Assembly: GCA_030220185.1 (NCBI GenBank)
Contig: JASPKZ010001241.1
Span: 496,001 to 560,000 of the forward strand
Length of the DNA stretch: 64,000 bases
Direction of reading: 5' to 3'
Source: Diploptera punctata
Lineage: Eukaryota; Arthropoda; Insecta; Blattodea; Blaberidae
Position 1 is the stretch's first letter. Every line of letters starts with the position of its first letter. Shown in pieces: positions 1 to 10,515 of this stretch. The notes under the pieces were generated by a model that was given only the letters and a program-made list of their open reading frames with translations, did not search any database and was not told where the DNA came from. Both the position numbers and the translations under genes were made by a program.

Positions 1-390
1 GAAAAAAAGGAGGAAATTTGCAATTTGAAGTATTATAATCTTATTGGTCTCTCCATTCGTTTTGTTTATTGCAATATATTCAGCAGAGTCGTTTATTTCC
101 CCTGTATTGATTACTTTGCCATCTGGTGGTGTTTACGGATAACTTATGCCCATATTATCTTTGTTAGGTTCTTACTTGGAAGTCGTTTAACGGAATCAAG
201 TATGACCTCCTGTAGGCAGTTTTAAAATTCTTGAAGGTTCCGTAATTATAATTGTATTATTCAGTTTCGTAATGTGGTATGGAATATGTCTTAGTTTGTT
301 TTCTCAGCATTGAGTTTCCTTTTATTTGCCATGATTATTGATGAACCGGGTGAATATTACATTATAAATATACAGTGATAATTACATTGC
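1..390. other. AT-rich, nothing recognised
   Basis: No open frame of note, no repeat that recurs elsewhere in the window and no RNA-like fold were seen. The forward frame at 25-225 has no family features. Confidence 0.5.
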
Positions 391-716
391 CCACCGTTTT
401 GGTCTCGAGGTAGCGTGCTGCCTTGTTACGCAGCGAGCCCGGGTTCGATCCCCGGGACAGTTTTTCAGGGTGAGGTTTTTATCGGTTTTTTTCCTCACCT
501 GTAAGACAAATGTCAGGAAAACTTTAAGGCCCAATCGGCCCCGAAAGCATATGGTCATCATCATCATCCTTATCATTATTATCATCCTTCACCGATGTGG
601 AAAGTAACGGGAAGCTACAACACCTACAATTACCTAGTAAAGCTGCAAAGCATTGCATGAGAATGTTATGATTGCAGTGAAGGACCTGCCCTCGGGCAGA
701 ATTACTATGGATGGAT
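391..716 (+). mobile_element. SINE1 copy a (tRNA-derived SINE), full length
   Basis: Starts with a tRNA-like head: A-box-like TGGTCTCGAGGTAGCG near 400 and B-box GGGTTCGATCCCCGG near 440, the internal RNA polymerase III promoter of tRNA-derived SINEs. The body has the family landmarks: a CCTCACCTGTAAGACAAATG block, a CAT-trinucleotide stretch, a GTGGAAAG..GGGAAGCTAC block, a small stem around GCATGAGAATGTTATG and the terminal CAGAATTACTATGGATGGAT. Comparison with about ten other copies in the window defines both ends. Downstream sequence to about 860 is also shared with copy b. Confidence 0.9.
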
Positions 717-860
717 AATTGCATTATGACGAGAAATGTTACAAAGATTTTTTCATGTAAGGGTTGGTAATACAGCGCATAATTCAATAGTTATGTGTTT
801 GTTTACGAGGAGGGGAGAAAATTGATAAACAAGTGCTTAAGAATTTATATGTGAGTAAAC
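717..860 (+). repeat. 3' flank shared by SINE1 copies a and b
   Basis: These roughly 144 bases match 2391-2532 after SINE1 copy b (shared landmarks GACGAGAAATGTTACAAAGA, GGGTTGGTAATACAGCGCAT and TTTATATGTGAGTAAA). No other SINE1 copy has this sequence. It is either a segmental duplication or a 3' transduction carried along by the SINE. Confidence 0.8.
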
Positions 861-1652
861 AAACATTAAGAATCAGGAATTGAGACGTTTTTCAAATATC
901 AATAGAGATGAAAATTTTGTAGAGATTTACTTAATTTACATGCAGAATCGGCCAAATGTCACTACCAATTACTAATATGTAATGGACAGTGACTTTTGGT
1001 CCACTGTGTATTTCTAATGGAAATCCTTATATCTGTAATTGAAAAGGTCACAGTGAATACGCAAAGAATTAAAGTGGTTAAAAGAAAAGACTGCTATTTA
1101 CATATGTGACAGATATATTTAATTTAACAGAAAGTTTCTTATACGAAGCAACGTTGATATGGGTTCTGTGTCTTGTGTAGTTTCTACATTAAACTTTATA
1201 TGGATGAAAAGAATGTGGGAATGTAGCCAACACCACCCATCCACTGGCTCGAGTGGACTCACAATTTCTGCCATCCGTACTTTCACATCTCAAAAGTTTT
1301 GTTTCAAGCTTTTTCTATGTCTATATTAAATTCTAGTTCCTTATTTATTGTTATAGTTAATAAATATAGTGAGAAGTTACCTTATGAACATATAATAACA
1401 TTAAAATAAATTATTTTTACTGCATATTTTACAGGCAATCTATACTGAATACTATTTAGTCATATCCTTAGGTTTAGCAACAAACCTATTTTCAGACTTA
1501 TGGAACGTGAGATACCTGATTTTTATAAAGGAATCGAATCAATAACTCGTATTGTTGTGTTGCATGAACAAGAGATAATTTCATAGCGGTTCCCTAGCGG
1601 ATAGTTCTAGCGGGTCCATAAATTATCTGCTAACGTAAGAACGCTTGTTCCA
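861..1652. other. No feature recognised
   Basis: AT-rich sequence without a recognisable coding frame, RNA or recurring repeat. Confidence 0.5.
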
Positions 1653-1668
1653 ACTAGAATTAATGTTA

Positions 1669-2024
1669 ACTTACTAACTCATTGACTATATCGAACCCGT
1701 AGGTTCATGGCCGCACGGACATAAGCTCTCCATATATCCCTATTCAGAGCTAATGTTTTCCAATCATTCCCTGTATAATCTACTTCCCTCAATTCATAGT
1801 TAATGTTATTCTCCCATCTCATTCTTTGTCAACCAACTGGGCGTTTTCCGTCTGGTTTCCCTACAACAAGGTTCCATGCATGTCTTTCATTCCCCAATAC
1901 TGCCACATGTCCTGCCCATCGTAATATACGACACTTGACTCTTCTTATTATATCTGACTTCCCATAAATACCATGTAGTTCACTGTTATGTAGTTTTCTC
2001 CGTTCACCTGTCTGTTCATCTCTC
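1669..2024 (-). mobile_element. LINE-G copy 1, 5'-truncated, 16 bp target-site duplication
   Basis: The reverse strand encodes the C-terminal tail of a non-LTR retrotransposon ORF2, beyond the reverse-transcriptase core: MRDEQTGERRKLHNSELHG, then LRWAGHVA, KPDGKRPVG, RMRWENNINYELRE and WRAYVRAAMNLRVR. One stop breaks the frame after KPDGKRPVG. The 3' end runs into AGTAAGTTA, matching the GTAA-rich tail of the other copies. The insertion is framed by an identical 16-mer actagaattaatgtta (1653-1668 and 2025-2040), as expected of target-primed reverse transcription. Truncation at the 5' end is normal for LINEs. Family assignment beyond non-LTR is not made. Confidence 0.88.
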
Positions 2025-2056
2025 ACTAGAATTAATGTTAGTTGAGATTATTCTGT

Positions 2057-2390
2057 CTACCGTTGTGGTCTCGAGGTAGCGTTCTGCCTTGTCACGCAGC
2101 GGGCCCCGCGTTCGATTCTCGGTCGTGACAAGCTCCTGGGTGAGGTCTCTTTTCGGGATTTTTCCTCACCTGTAAAATAAATGTCATGAAGCTAAGGGCC
2201 CAACGTTCCCCGAAAATCATTCGGCCATCACCATCATCCTTATTATTACCATCATCATCCTTCACGCGTGTGAAAAGCAACGGGAAGCTACCTCACTTAT
2301 AATTCCCTAGTAAAGCTCCAAAGTATAGCATTAAGATGCTATGATTGCAATGAAGGGCCTGTCCTCGGGCAGAATTACTATGTTTGGATA
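2057..2390 (+). mobile_element. SINE1 copy b
   Basis: Same tRNA head, CCTCACCTGTAAAATAAATG block, CAT stretch and terminal CAGAATTACTATG as copy a. It lies 17 bases beyond LINE-G copy 1. Unlike copy a its terminal ATGGATGGAT is altered to TGTTTGGATA. Confidence 0.88.
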
Positions 2391-2575
2391 ATTACATTAA
2401 GACGAGAAATGTTACAAAGATTTTTGACATACAAGGGTTGGTAATACAGCGCATAATTAAATAGGTACTTTTATTTACGAGGAGGGTAGAAAATTGATAA
2501 ATAAGTACTTTGAATTTATATGTGAGTAAAGAAAAAAGACGTGCCCTCAGACAGAATCACTATGGATGGATGGAT
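2391..2575 (+). repeat. Shared SINE1 flank b, ending in an extra SINE1 terminus
   Basis: 2391-2532 matches 717-860. Straight after it, 2541-2575 reads GACGTGCCCTCAGACAGAATCACTATGGATGG, which is a diverged SINE1 3' terminus on its own. The order SINE1, unique flank, SINE1 terminus is what a read-through transcript ending in a second SINE tail would give. Confidence 0.7.
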
Positions 2576-2914
2576 ATTATTCTTAGAATATTTATTAAAC
2601 CAATGATGGTTAAACCCGCCATCTTCATGAACATTTTAACATTTAAGCTCAGATAAACTTATTGCTATATTTAAATATGTTCTTAATTCATCCAGTGTTG
2701 TTTACATCTTTCTCTATCTCAGTGTCTTCAGGCGTATACTAGAGTACCTTTTTTAGTAAATGATTTAAATTCATTATTGAGTCGATTTACATAATTATTT
2801 CGATATGTTTGAATATATTTTACAATAGTGGAATGCAGGCTTTCACGGCCGGTAATCATGGTAGTAAAAGGTTCCGGGCTATGTGGCCGTGGTCTATAAC
2901 TGGCTTTTCTTCCA

Positions 2915-2949
2915 GACGTTTCTCCCTCAACTGCGGAGGGCATCTTCAG
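2915..2949 (-). ncRNA. Hammerhead-like core, left arm of P1
   Basis: Reverse strand: CTGAAGA, one extra T, a stem II built on CCCTC/GAGGG, then GAAA, CG, T and C. It is the mirror of the core in the right arm. ACGT around the cleavage position is self-complementary, as in minimal dimeric hammerheads. Confidence 0.6.
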
Positions 2950-3016
2950 TGGCGAGCGCTAGAAGCTGTTGTTTCCCTGTCTACGACAGGCAAACAACAC
3001 CTTCTAGCGCTCGCCA

Positions 3017-3051
3017 CTGAAGATGCCCTCCGCAGTTGAGGGAGAAACGTC
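3017..3051 (+). ncRNA. Hammerhead-like core, right arm of P1
   Basis: C3-U4-G5-A6-A7-G8-A9 (3017-3023), an extra U, stem II CCCUC/GAGGG, G12-A13-A14-A15.1 (3044-3047), C-G, then U16.1-C17 (3050-3051). Stem I is short: CCA before the core pairs with UGG after it. The bases required in hammerhead cores are present. The extra nucleotide before stem II and the short stem I leave activity unproven. Confidence 0.62.
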
Positions 3052-3119
3052 TGGAAGAAAAAGCCAGTTATAGACCACGGCCACATAGCCCGGAATCTTT
3101 TACTACTATATTTTACAAT

Positions 3120-4633
3120 GTTTTGAACTTTTATCCATTCAGGAATATCAACAATTATCTTTTTAACCTGCCTACTTATACCTAAAAGAGGACGTAAAAA
3201 TCAATTTGTGCAACTTGTAATTTTATTTTACGTCTAGAGTTCCAAATCTATTTTCCCTGCTCTCTTACAGGGAGGATTTTGCAGTTACATTTTGTAGTCA
3301 TAATTTAGTTTTTATGGACGTTTTCCCCCCAAACTCTGTTTTGAATATTTCAGACATACTTTTATACTTTTGTACTTTCAACTTTCTAATATGTTTTATT
3401 TCAGAAATTAAGCGTCGAATGTAATTAAATTCGGATACTTTTAAAATATTATATCCGTCCAATTCTAAGGATGGTTCTACTCTTATTTCAATTGGATTAA
3501 AAATTAACCCTCATGATTAATGTTTAAACTTAGTTTAAGTTAAACCGTATTAAGTGTTAATCTTTAAAAATAAAAATAAGGCACTCTCACAATAGTAGTG
3601 CCATGCAAGAGTCAATTTATGTCGAAAAAGAGATGTGTGATAACACAAACATACCTATGCACTTTAGTGGAAGAATTGACAATTTTAAAGAAATTGAAAG
3701 AAAAATAATTCTTTAGCAGATATGCAATTTACAAAGAAATGGCAAACATAATTTCCCATCCGATAGGGATGACATCTGCATTATCTTCTTCGTTTGGAAT
3801 TATTAAATCCATAGAATAAGAATCACATTGTAAATTCAGAACTTCAATTACAGTAATTCACATGTTTTTTATTTTATATCAATATTATTTTTAATAATAT
3901 CTAAATTTGTTTTACCAAGGATTATTTATATGCCTTGGACTTTGATTTATTGGCAAATTTTATTTTTGTTCTTTTCTTGAAATTATCATATTTCACGTTC
4001 AGTCTGTAATGGTCTCATTCAAAGTATCCTACTTTATAACAATAATTATTTATATGTAATAGGGACTTGGTCTGTATTTATGCATCCATTTATATTTTCA
4101 AAAGTAAGATCAAAATATTTGTATGTTCCTTTTGTCTGTAATTTCTGTTTCTATTTATTTATTTTATTCTATTATAATTGAATCAACGATAAAAACATAA
4201 TTTTGTAAACAATGCATTTGTATACAAATACTGCGAAATTAATATTTACATGTGTCTATAAATAATCCGAAAGAATAGCCAACATTTGTGTTCTTTTTTT
4301 TTCCGAATTCGTGTACCGTCATTAAAGTTAAAACGTACTTGAAACAAAATAACGTTGGGAAAGTTAAACTCAGTGTACTGCAGATATCAGGTTTAAATTG
4401 GTTTAATTTAAACCAAGGTTAATCTATTTTAAAGGGCAGTGATTGTAGGTATATATTTTACAACAAGTGAGCGAATTTGTAAAAGGTCAAAGTTATCTCA
4501 CCAAAGGCCATATTAATGCCGTATGGATGATAGAAATTTAAGGCTCCCATCTTTCTAGACAATCGAGACTTGATGTCATCAGGGTTAACATTACTTCTTA
4601 ACGACAGCCATACCCATAAAATAGTCACTTATA
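3120..4633. other. AT-rich, nothing recognised
   Basis: No coding frame, RNA or recurring repeat was recognised in these 1.5 kb. Frequent short A/T runs only. Confidence 0.5.
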
Positions 4634-4914
4634 CTCCAGCCACTGGATCTCCAGTTCTGACGTTTTCACGACAGTGTTGCTGATATAGATATTCAGTGGG
4701 AGGCACCGCTTTATATATGCAGTTTGCAGAAATGCAAGTGACAAGATCTCAGCAATTACAAACCTTACTAGAGCGCTACAGCAGCGTCAAGAACAGTTGT
4801 TGGTTGTGGCAGATATCTACTCCCAATTCAACTATTTCCTTATTGGCAGTAGAGGGCGAGTTTCTCACCCCCGTACAACCTAAACGTCAGAGCCGGAGAT
4901 CCAGTGGTTGGACT
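4634..4914. mobile_element. Small TIR element (MITE-like)
   Basis: Left end CCACTGGATCTCCAG..CTGACGTT and right end AACGTCAG..CGGAGATCCAGTGG are inverted copies over nearly 30 bp with a few mismatches, enclosing about 220 bp without transposase. That is the layout of a non-autonomous DNA transposon. The superfamily is not assigned because a clear target-site duplication was not found. The forward frame 4696-4941 inside it has no family features. Confidence 0.6.
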
Positions 4915-5449
4915 TTAGCACTAATTTCCGTTACAGGTTGAATCGAACCCAGGGCCATGGTATCCTGAAAATATATGAATCAGTTTAAAACTCCGAACTC
5001 CACCGGGACTCGTACCTCCCGGCTTGTAGCGTATTGCCCCAGAAACGTATCTGGTACCGATATATTTAAATGTTACGTAATATTTTAATGACATTTTAAT
5101 AATCATTCATAAAGACGTTTCTCAACAACGACTGTCGTTGAGAATCTATACATTGACAAAATATTCAAAACATGGTTCAAATGTTATTAACATTTATGAA
5201 GAAGGGGTACAAATATCTCATTAGTTTAGTCTAAATAACATATTTCCTACTTTACAGTGTTTAAACCCAATTAATACTGTTGGCATGATCTCTGGACATC
5301 AATGAAGTATTAATATTTTTTAATCTGATAATTAAACTTGCAGCTTAATCAGTAAGAGTATGATCCCTGACAGCTTGATTAACGTAATGTTACTCCTAAT
5401 AAGAGGATTAGTCTTCATTCTCTATAGGAAAATATACATTTCTTCATAA
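4915..5449. other. No feature recognised
   Basis: AT-rich; includes a short inverted repeat CGTTTCTCAACAACGAC/GTCGTTGAGAA near 5115-5143, too short to classify. Confidence 0.45.
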
Positions 5450-5598
5450 TCAGTTGATTGGCGCTTACTTGATGAAAATCCACTTTTATAAATATAAACG
5501 AAACCTAAAATTTCATATGATTTTCATATTTATTACAATAGAAATTCGTAACAGCTGTTTCAGTACTTTGTACCTTCTTCAGACGAATTTATCATGAC
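5450..5598 (-). mobile_element. Solo PLE terminal repeat
   Basis: On the reverse strand this matches the terminal repeat that follows the PLE at 34 kb: CTGAAGAAGGTAC, GAAACAGCTGT, AAATATGAAAATCA, then GATTTTCATCAAGTAA and CAACTGATTA. No PLE coding sequence remains next to it, so it is a truncated or solo end. It shows what the 35 kb repeat looks like without hairpin P2, and so serves as the uninterrupted comparison copy. Its left neighbour is the family F palindrome. Confidence 0.75.
5542..5590 (-). ncRNA. Hammerhead ribozyme motif, best formed in the window
   Basis: Reverse strand: stem I AAATTCGT pairs with ACGAATTT over 8 bp; between them lie CTGAAGA, an extra A, stem II GGTAC/GTACT with an AAA loop (closing G-U), GAAA, the self-complementary CAGCTG and U-U at positions 16.1-17. 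All catalytic core bases of a type I hammerhead are present. Hammerheads are established in the terminal repeats of Penelope-like elements. The unusual points are the extra A after A9 and a stem III that can only form through pairing with a second molecule or as a loopless hairpin. Confidence 0.72.
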
Positions 5599-7045
5599 TA
5601 TTTAACTCATGCCCCAAATGGGACTCAATGACCAATTACATTTCAATGAATTTTAATTTTGATTTACAACCAATTACAGTCGTTTTTCACATCGAATTTT
5701 GCACTTTCATTCTATGAACTGGCTCCCAGATTGCATATACTGTGCACGAATGTAACCAGATACTGCTTGCGAGGTATAATAGAAAAACATTCTTAGCAAT
5801 TGATTATACCACAAAAAAAAAAGAAACCAGTGTTTGCACTTTCTTAAACTTATTATTTTCCAGGTATTACCGTTCCAGGAAAATATAATTAACATAAGCC
5901 TATTTACATCATAGAACATTAGAAATTAATTAATTAATAATTGGTTATAAACAGTTTCATGTGTTTCATTTTTTCCCCACTAGGGTGCATTCTTACAACA
6001 TTGCGATACTTTGGCATTAAATAATATGATCTGGTTGCAGCGACGAACAAATAAAGCATACCAAACGTTTCTCATTTGTTTACAAAAATCACTGTTTACA
6101 TTAAATATATAAAAATGTTAAAATAAATGTATTAAAATAATGATTTGTGAGTAAACAGCTTAATTTTATTCGTTAAATAGTCCTAACAAATGCCACTCTT
6201 GATTTCCGAATTATCATAAGTAATGCCACGAGTGATTTCCAAATTATCGTTAAATTCAGGACTCACTAAGTGAGGAGTGAATTTATGTAGAGAATTTGGA
6301 AATCAAGAGTGGCATTTGTTAGGAATATTTAACGACTAAAATTAAGCTGTTTACTCACAAATCATTATTTAACTATAGTCATTTAAATATTTATATATTT
6401 AATGTAAACGGCGATGTTTGAAAACAAATGAGAAACGATTGGTACGTTTTTTCTTCCTTTGTTCATCACTGCAACCAGATCATATTATTTATTGCCAAAG
6501 GATCGCAATATTGTAAGAATGTACCCTAGTGGAGGAATGTATAACCAACATTATAGGCATTAATTAATTTCTGATCTCGTATGATATAAATATATCAGTT
6601 ATATTTTCTGCAACGTCATTTCGTGCAAAATAATTCGTTTAGGAATGTGCAAACAGTGGCTTCTCCTTTGTGTGGTATAATTAATTGCTACAAATGTTTT
6701 TATATTATCTCCTACATGCGCTATGTGCTGACATTCATGCACTATAATATATACAATCTGGTAGCCGTATTTCTTAGAAAGTCAGTCACTGCAAAAAATG
6801 CTATGACCTATTCAGAATGTTAAAAAGGAGCAGCTTTCTTAATATGATAAACTTTACTTGATAAATTTGATGCGAAACACGGTTGTGATTGGTTGTAAAT
6901 AAAAAATCATTGATATGTGATTGGTCATTGACTCCCATTTGGGACATCAGTTAAATAGTCTAGATAAATTCACTCGTCACTTCATGAGTCGTGAATTTAT
7001 CGATAATTTCGAAATCACTCGTGGCATTACTTATGATTAATTAAA
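5599..7045. repeat. Repeat family F copy 1, large palindrome
   Basis: 5599-6212 and 6288-6985 are inverted copies of each other (for example CATGCCCCAAATGGGA against TCCCATTTGGGACAT, GATCTGGTTGCAG against CTGCAACCAGATC, CCACTCTTGATTTCC against GGAAATCAAGAGTGG). The junction 6213-6287 and the right end to 7045 both carry the family terminus CACTCGTGGCATTACTTATGAT. It reads as one whole unit on the reverse strand next to a truncated unit on the forward strand. No protein was recognised. The frames at 5707-5919 and 6623-6823 are mirror images from the two arms. Confidence 0.8.
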
Positions 7046-8184
7046 CTTCTAACTTAATCAGTAAGAGTATAATCCCTGTTAGCTGGATTAACAGAATGTT
7101 ACTCCTAAAGAGACGATTAGTCTGCATTGTCTTTAGGAAAAATATACATTTCTTCCTCAAAAAATCCTCTCGGGGAGGATACAGCTCAAAATATGTGAAC
7201 TATAAAGGGAGGTTCACTATATTTACTATTTAAACACGATATTAACTTAACCTTTGAGGCTCCGTATTCACGAGTAAAATGTATTCTGATGTGTTGCAAA
7301 TAAAGTGTAGAGAGTGAATATAAAAATATAGGTTATCATAATTGTGGAGAGCTGTGTTATCAAGCTCTAAGCGTCACATTTTAGGGCAGGTTATGTACCA
7401 TTTGCTACCAACATAACGCGAGCGCATTACGTTGCAAATGTGCACATTGCCATGTAATAACATGCCATGATACTGTTGAGGGGAGACGTATGTACTGAAT
7501 TTTAAACACGTGTTAAAGTTCATGTGTGATATGCAAAGATTATTTAAAATATGACACAAACTAAACATTTACCCAAGTTAGTATACAAGGATATGAGACA
7601 AATTATTTTGTTACGTGAGAATAGCTTGAAGATAAAGTATTTCATTATTAATATTTTATACAAATAGCTACATAGTTTTCTGTTTTAATTATATTTACAA
7701 TATTTAAACTCAGATTATTTTAAATGTCATTCTGAGAAGTCTCTTCTTAGCCCATGTTCATTTTCTTTATATATATATATATATATATATATATGAATAG
7801 GGAACCCCTCAGGGGTCCTCATCTAGGGGATATGTGAATGGCGACCACAAGGTGCCTAAGCTGTGCAAAACATTTCTTCCACTTACTTGTGTTTTGCACT
7901 CTTTTAACTTTACTATCTAACCTCTCTTGGTTAACTCTTGTTTTTTCGACCCCGACGCTATTAGGGCATCCGAGGGTCTAGGGAGTCCTTCCTTTTTTCC
8001 ATTTCTTCTTTCCTTTATTTTCTTTTCTTCTCCAGAAAAGCCTGACCAGAGGCTATAAGATGGCAGCCCCATCACTGGTCTTGCCTTCCTTTGGCCAGCA
8101 ACCAATCGAAGGGACTATTATTATGCTTTCAAGTCTTATACGAGAATTTCCATAAGGGAAAATTTTCTATAGGATCGTAACAGG
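7046..8184. other. No gene recognised; (TA)n at 7768-7794
   Basis: A run of TA dinucleotides lies at 7768-7794. The rest gives no coding frame with family features. A small palindrome GGGAACCCCTCAGGGGTCC follows the TA run. Confidence 0.45.
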
Positions 8185-8450
8185 TCTCGGCCTAATACTT
8201 GGAAGGAAGAAGAAGTTTTCTTGGGTTTCCGCGTCTTGTATTCAAGTTCGGTCTCTGGCCACTGATTCCGACGTTTCGGCATGTTCCCACATGCCATTAT
8301 CAAGGAATGATAAGTTCGAGTCACAGGTTTAGGTCTTATATAATTAAACATATAGAGTTTTCGCTGTGGTCCGTACACCCATTCAAGGTTTAGTTCTTAT
8401 GTAGTTAAACACCTTCAGTTTTCAGTTTCCGAAGCCGTACACCCTGTTCC
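8185..8450 (-). mobile_element. Decayed PLE terminal repeat with internal 60 bp duplication
   Basis: A hammerhead-like block at 8261-8308 (reverse strand) marks this as a PLE-type end. To its right two tandem units of about 60 bp follow each other (8325-8380 and 8386-8443; shared landmarks GGTTTAG.TCTTAT, AATTAAACA or AGTTAAACA, CCGTACACCC). No reverse-transcriptase or endonuclease frame is attached. Confidence 0.5.
8261..8308 (-). ncRNA. Decayed hammerhead-like motif
   Basis: Reverse strand: stem I ATTCC/GGAAT (5 bp), TTGATAA where CTGATGA is expected, an extra T, a perfect 7 bp stem II GGCATGT/ACATGCC, GAAA, then self-complementary ACGT and C. The two core changes (C3 to T, G8 to A) are transitions that should abolish cleavage, so this is probably a dead copy. 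Confidence 0.55.
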
Positions 8451-8934
8451 TGTTTTGCTGACAGCATTTTTTGCCGTCCAGTGTGCTGATTCCTGGAATA
8501 GTCTTACTCCCTCGACAGCAAAATATCAAGTGGCTATCATCTAGTGGCTTTCTTAAGTGTAACCCTTACCTAAACGTTGTTATTAGGACATTTGTGAGAT
8601 ATGGTTACGAAGATGTTTGGCATGCGCTGTGAGATTATTTAGCGTCATGTACTTACGTTTTCCACTTTTTAGCCCTTATGGAGATTATTCTTCCGAAAAT
8701 ATGTTTTTATGCACTGTACGCCATTGTGACAATTGTCCTTTCCTGCGTAATATTGGGTTGTCATGTTCCAAAATGTTGTGATGCATTTTGGGAACCTGTG
8801 CTTTAACAATAGCATCAAGATAGGGTAATTTTGCTGCATCATGTAGCTCTTTTATTCTTGTATACATAGGTGCCGAAAAAATAATTTTGAGACAACGGTT
8901 CTGAATGATTTGAGTTTTAAGTACATAGGCCTAA
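8451..8934. other. No feature recognised
   Basis: A 60-codon reverse-strand frame at 8685-8867 (KELHDAAKLPYLDAIVKAQ..) may be a retroelement scrap, as the next feature is one, but I do not recognise a domain. Confidence 0.4.
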
Positions 8935-9575
8935 TTCTAACAAAACAGCCATCAAATATAACATGATAATCAATAAAGACAAAACAAAAGTAATGGATGT
9001 TTAAGGAAAATACCCTGTACGTAGCAAAATTTATATAGATTCAAAAATACTAGATAGAATAAATTCATTTATCTAACATGGATACACATTAACATATTTG
9101 GATGAAGTAGACATAGGAAATAAAATTATTAATTTTAATAAAACCATGGGAATAATACATTCAGTAATGAAACCTTCATCAGTCCAAAGTGATACCAGAA
9201 TAAGATTATATAAAACCTTAGAAAGACCTGCACTTTGCTACCGTAGTGAGGCATGGACTTGGAGAAAAGGAGAAGGGAGCATAATAACGTCAAGTGAAAT
9301 GAGATTCATGAGATATACTCCATGATATACCACAAAAATGGGACCACAAATGCTATGATGATATCTTGAAGTAAGTACGTTTAGAACCGACAATTGAATA
9401 CATACATAAGATACCAGAAAAACTTGATGAATCATTTGCGACAAATGGGTTCAGATGGAGATTTTCCAAGGCGATGCTTCGTTATTGTCCAATAGGGAAG
9501 AGATATCTCGGCCATCCAAGGAAACGCTGGATACAAAATTCATCAGTGAGATCGTAACAGGCCTATAGGCCTAGT
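8935..9575 (+). mobile_element. Non-LTR retrotransposon ORF2 fragment (post-catalytic thumb and tail)
   Basis: Forward frames carry the region that follows the catalytic centre in many insect LINE reverse transcriptases: INKDKTKVMD (9 kb), YLDEVDIGNKIINFNK, RIRLYKTLERPALCYRSEAW, then SSEMRFMRYT and further on GKRYLGHPRKRW. Conserved family pattern: a TKVM strand, RLYKT..P.L.YGSE.W, EMRFLR and GRPRKRW. Several stops and shifts (9003, 9079, 9323 and beyond) break it. The YxDD catalytic motif is not within the fragment. This is a different LINE from LINE-G; 59.2-59.6 kb is related. Confidence 0.75.
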
Positions 9576-9754
9576 TGGATGAAGAATAAGAGATATATCG
9601 ATTATGATTTTGAAAAAGGTGCCAAGTTACGTTTGGTAATATTTGGTTATGGAAGAGTGTTGATAGAGATTTTTTCAACTGGATCAAACCTTTCTTTATG
9701 TGTGTTAGGCATATAATTGATTCGTGGGATTTCCATAGAAATCAGCGAAAAATA

Positions 9755-9822
9755 TAGTAGTAGTAGGGCTTTATTAGACTAAAAGTAAGATATTTACAAT
9801 ATTATTTACAAATATGTGTCGC
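9755..9822 (-). mobile_element. 3' end of the (CTA)n-tailed retroelement
   Basis: On the reverse strand this reads TTGTAAATAATATTGTAAAT..CTTACTTTTAGTCTAATAAAG followed by CCCTACTACTACTA, closely matching 56298-56358. Two copies at distant sites with the same AATAAA signal and CTA-repeat terminus show that the CTA tail is a property of the element. Confidence 0.72.
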
Positions 9823-10506
9823 AGGGGCAGTACGCCGTACGTGCTGTTGACAGTCCGTTACAATAAAGTAATAATTGGTAATAGTATAGAGAAAAAAACA
9901 AAAAAAAGAAAACAATTATATTACAATTACATAAGGAAAACAATAATATTACAATTACATAATGATACAGTAACATTATAAATTACTTAAGTTATATATA
10001 ATTATTAAGAATTAATGGTATTGCATTTTGATAACATGTATTTATTCATGAATGGGTGTTGTTCTTGTGTTCCGCGTTTTGTCCAGAAATTTACCCACGT
10101 TTATACAATTTTCTGGATTTACCATTAACTCGTAGCATGTAAAAAATGAGTGTACAGTTACTTATAACTCCTTAACCCTGATCCAACCAGCGATAACCCA
10201 AAACAGCGATAGAAAAATCATAGACTAAGTAATATACACTGTGGAGAAAATAGCAGTTAGCATAACAATATTGTCTAACAGTGTCATAATATTGTGATTA
10301 GCATATTTAAATAATTACATCAAAATTGTCTAATAATGTTATAAAAAATTGTTTGAAAAAGTTAACAGATTGAATAATGTAAGTAAATACAGAAGAAGAG
10401 CTATATTTTACAACAATATTACTGAAAAGTCAAGCGCTAGTAGAAGTGCAGTTGAGCCACATATTTTTTACTTATTTTAAAATGTACAAATGATGATTAA
10501 GTTAGT
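9823..10506. other. AT-rich, nothing recognised
   Basis: Contains two imperfect copies of an ACAATTATATTACAATTACATAA-like string near 9914-9962; otherwise no feature. Confidence 0.45.
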
Positions 10507-10515
10507 TAATAACTT

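Larger units (their letters stand above)
2827..3107. mobile_element. Hairpin element P1 with 12 bp target-site duplication
   Basis: About 2861-3107 is a near-perfect palindrome with arms of roughly 120 nt meeting around 2985. A one-sided stretch of about 34 nt (2827-2860, containing GGAATGCAGGCTTTCACGG) lies outside the left arm. The whole insert is bounded by the identical 12-mer atattttacaat (2815-2826 and 3108-3119), a target-site duplication. Each arm carries a hammerhead-like core. No protein is encoded; frames across it are by-products of the palindrome. Confidence 0.85.

Noticed and set aside
2809..3039. Forward and reverse frames of about 70 codons across P1
   Set aside because: They arise from the palindrome and have no family features.
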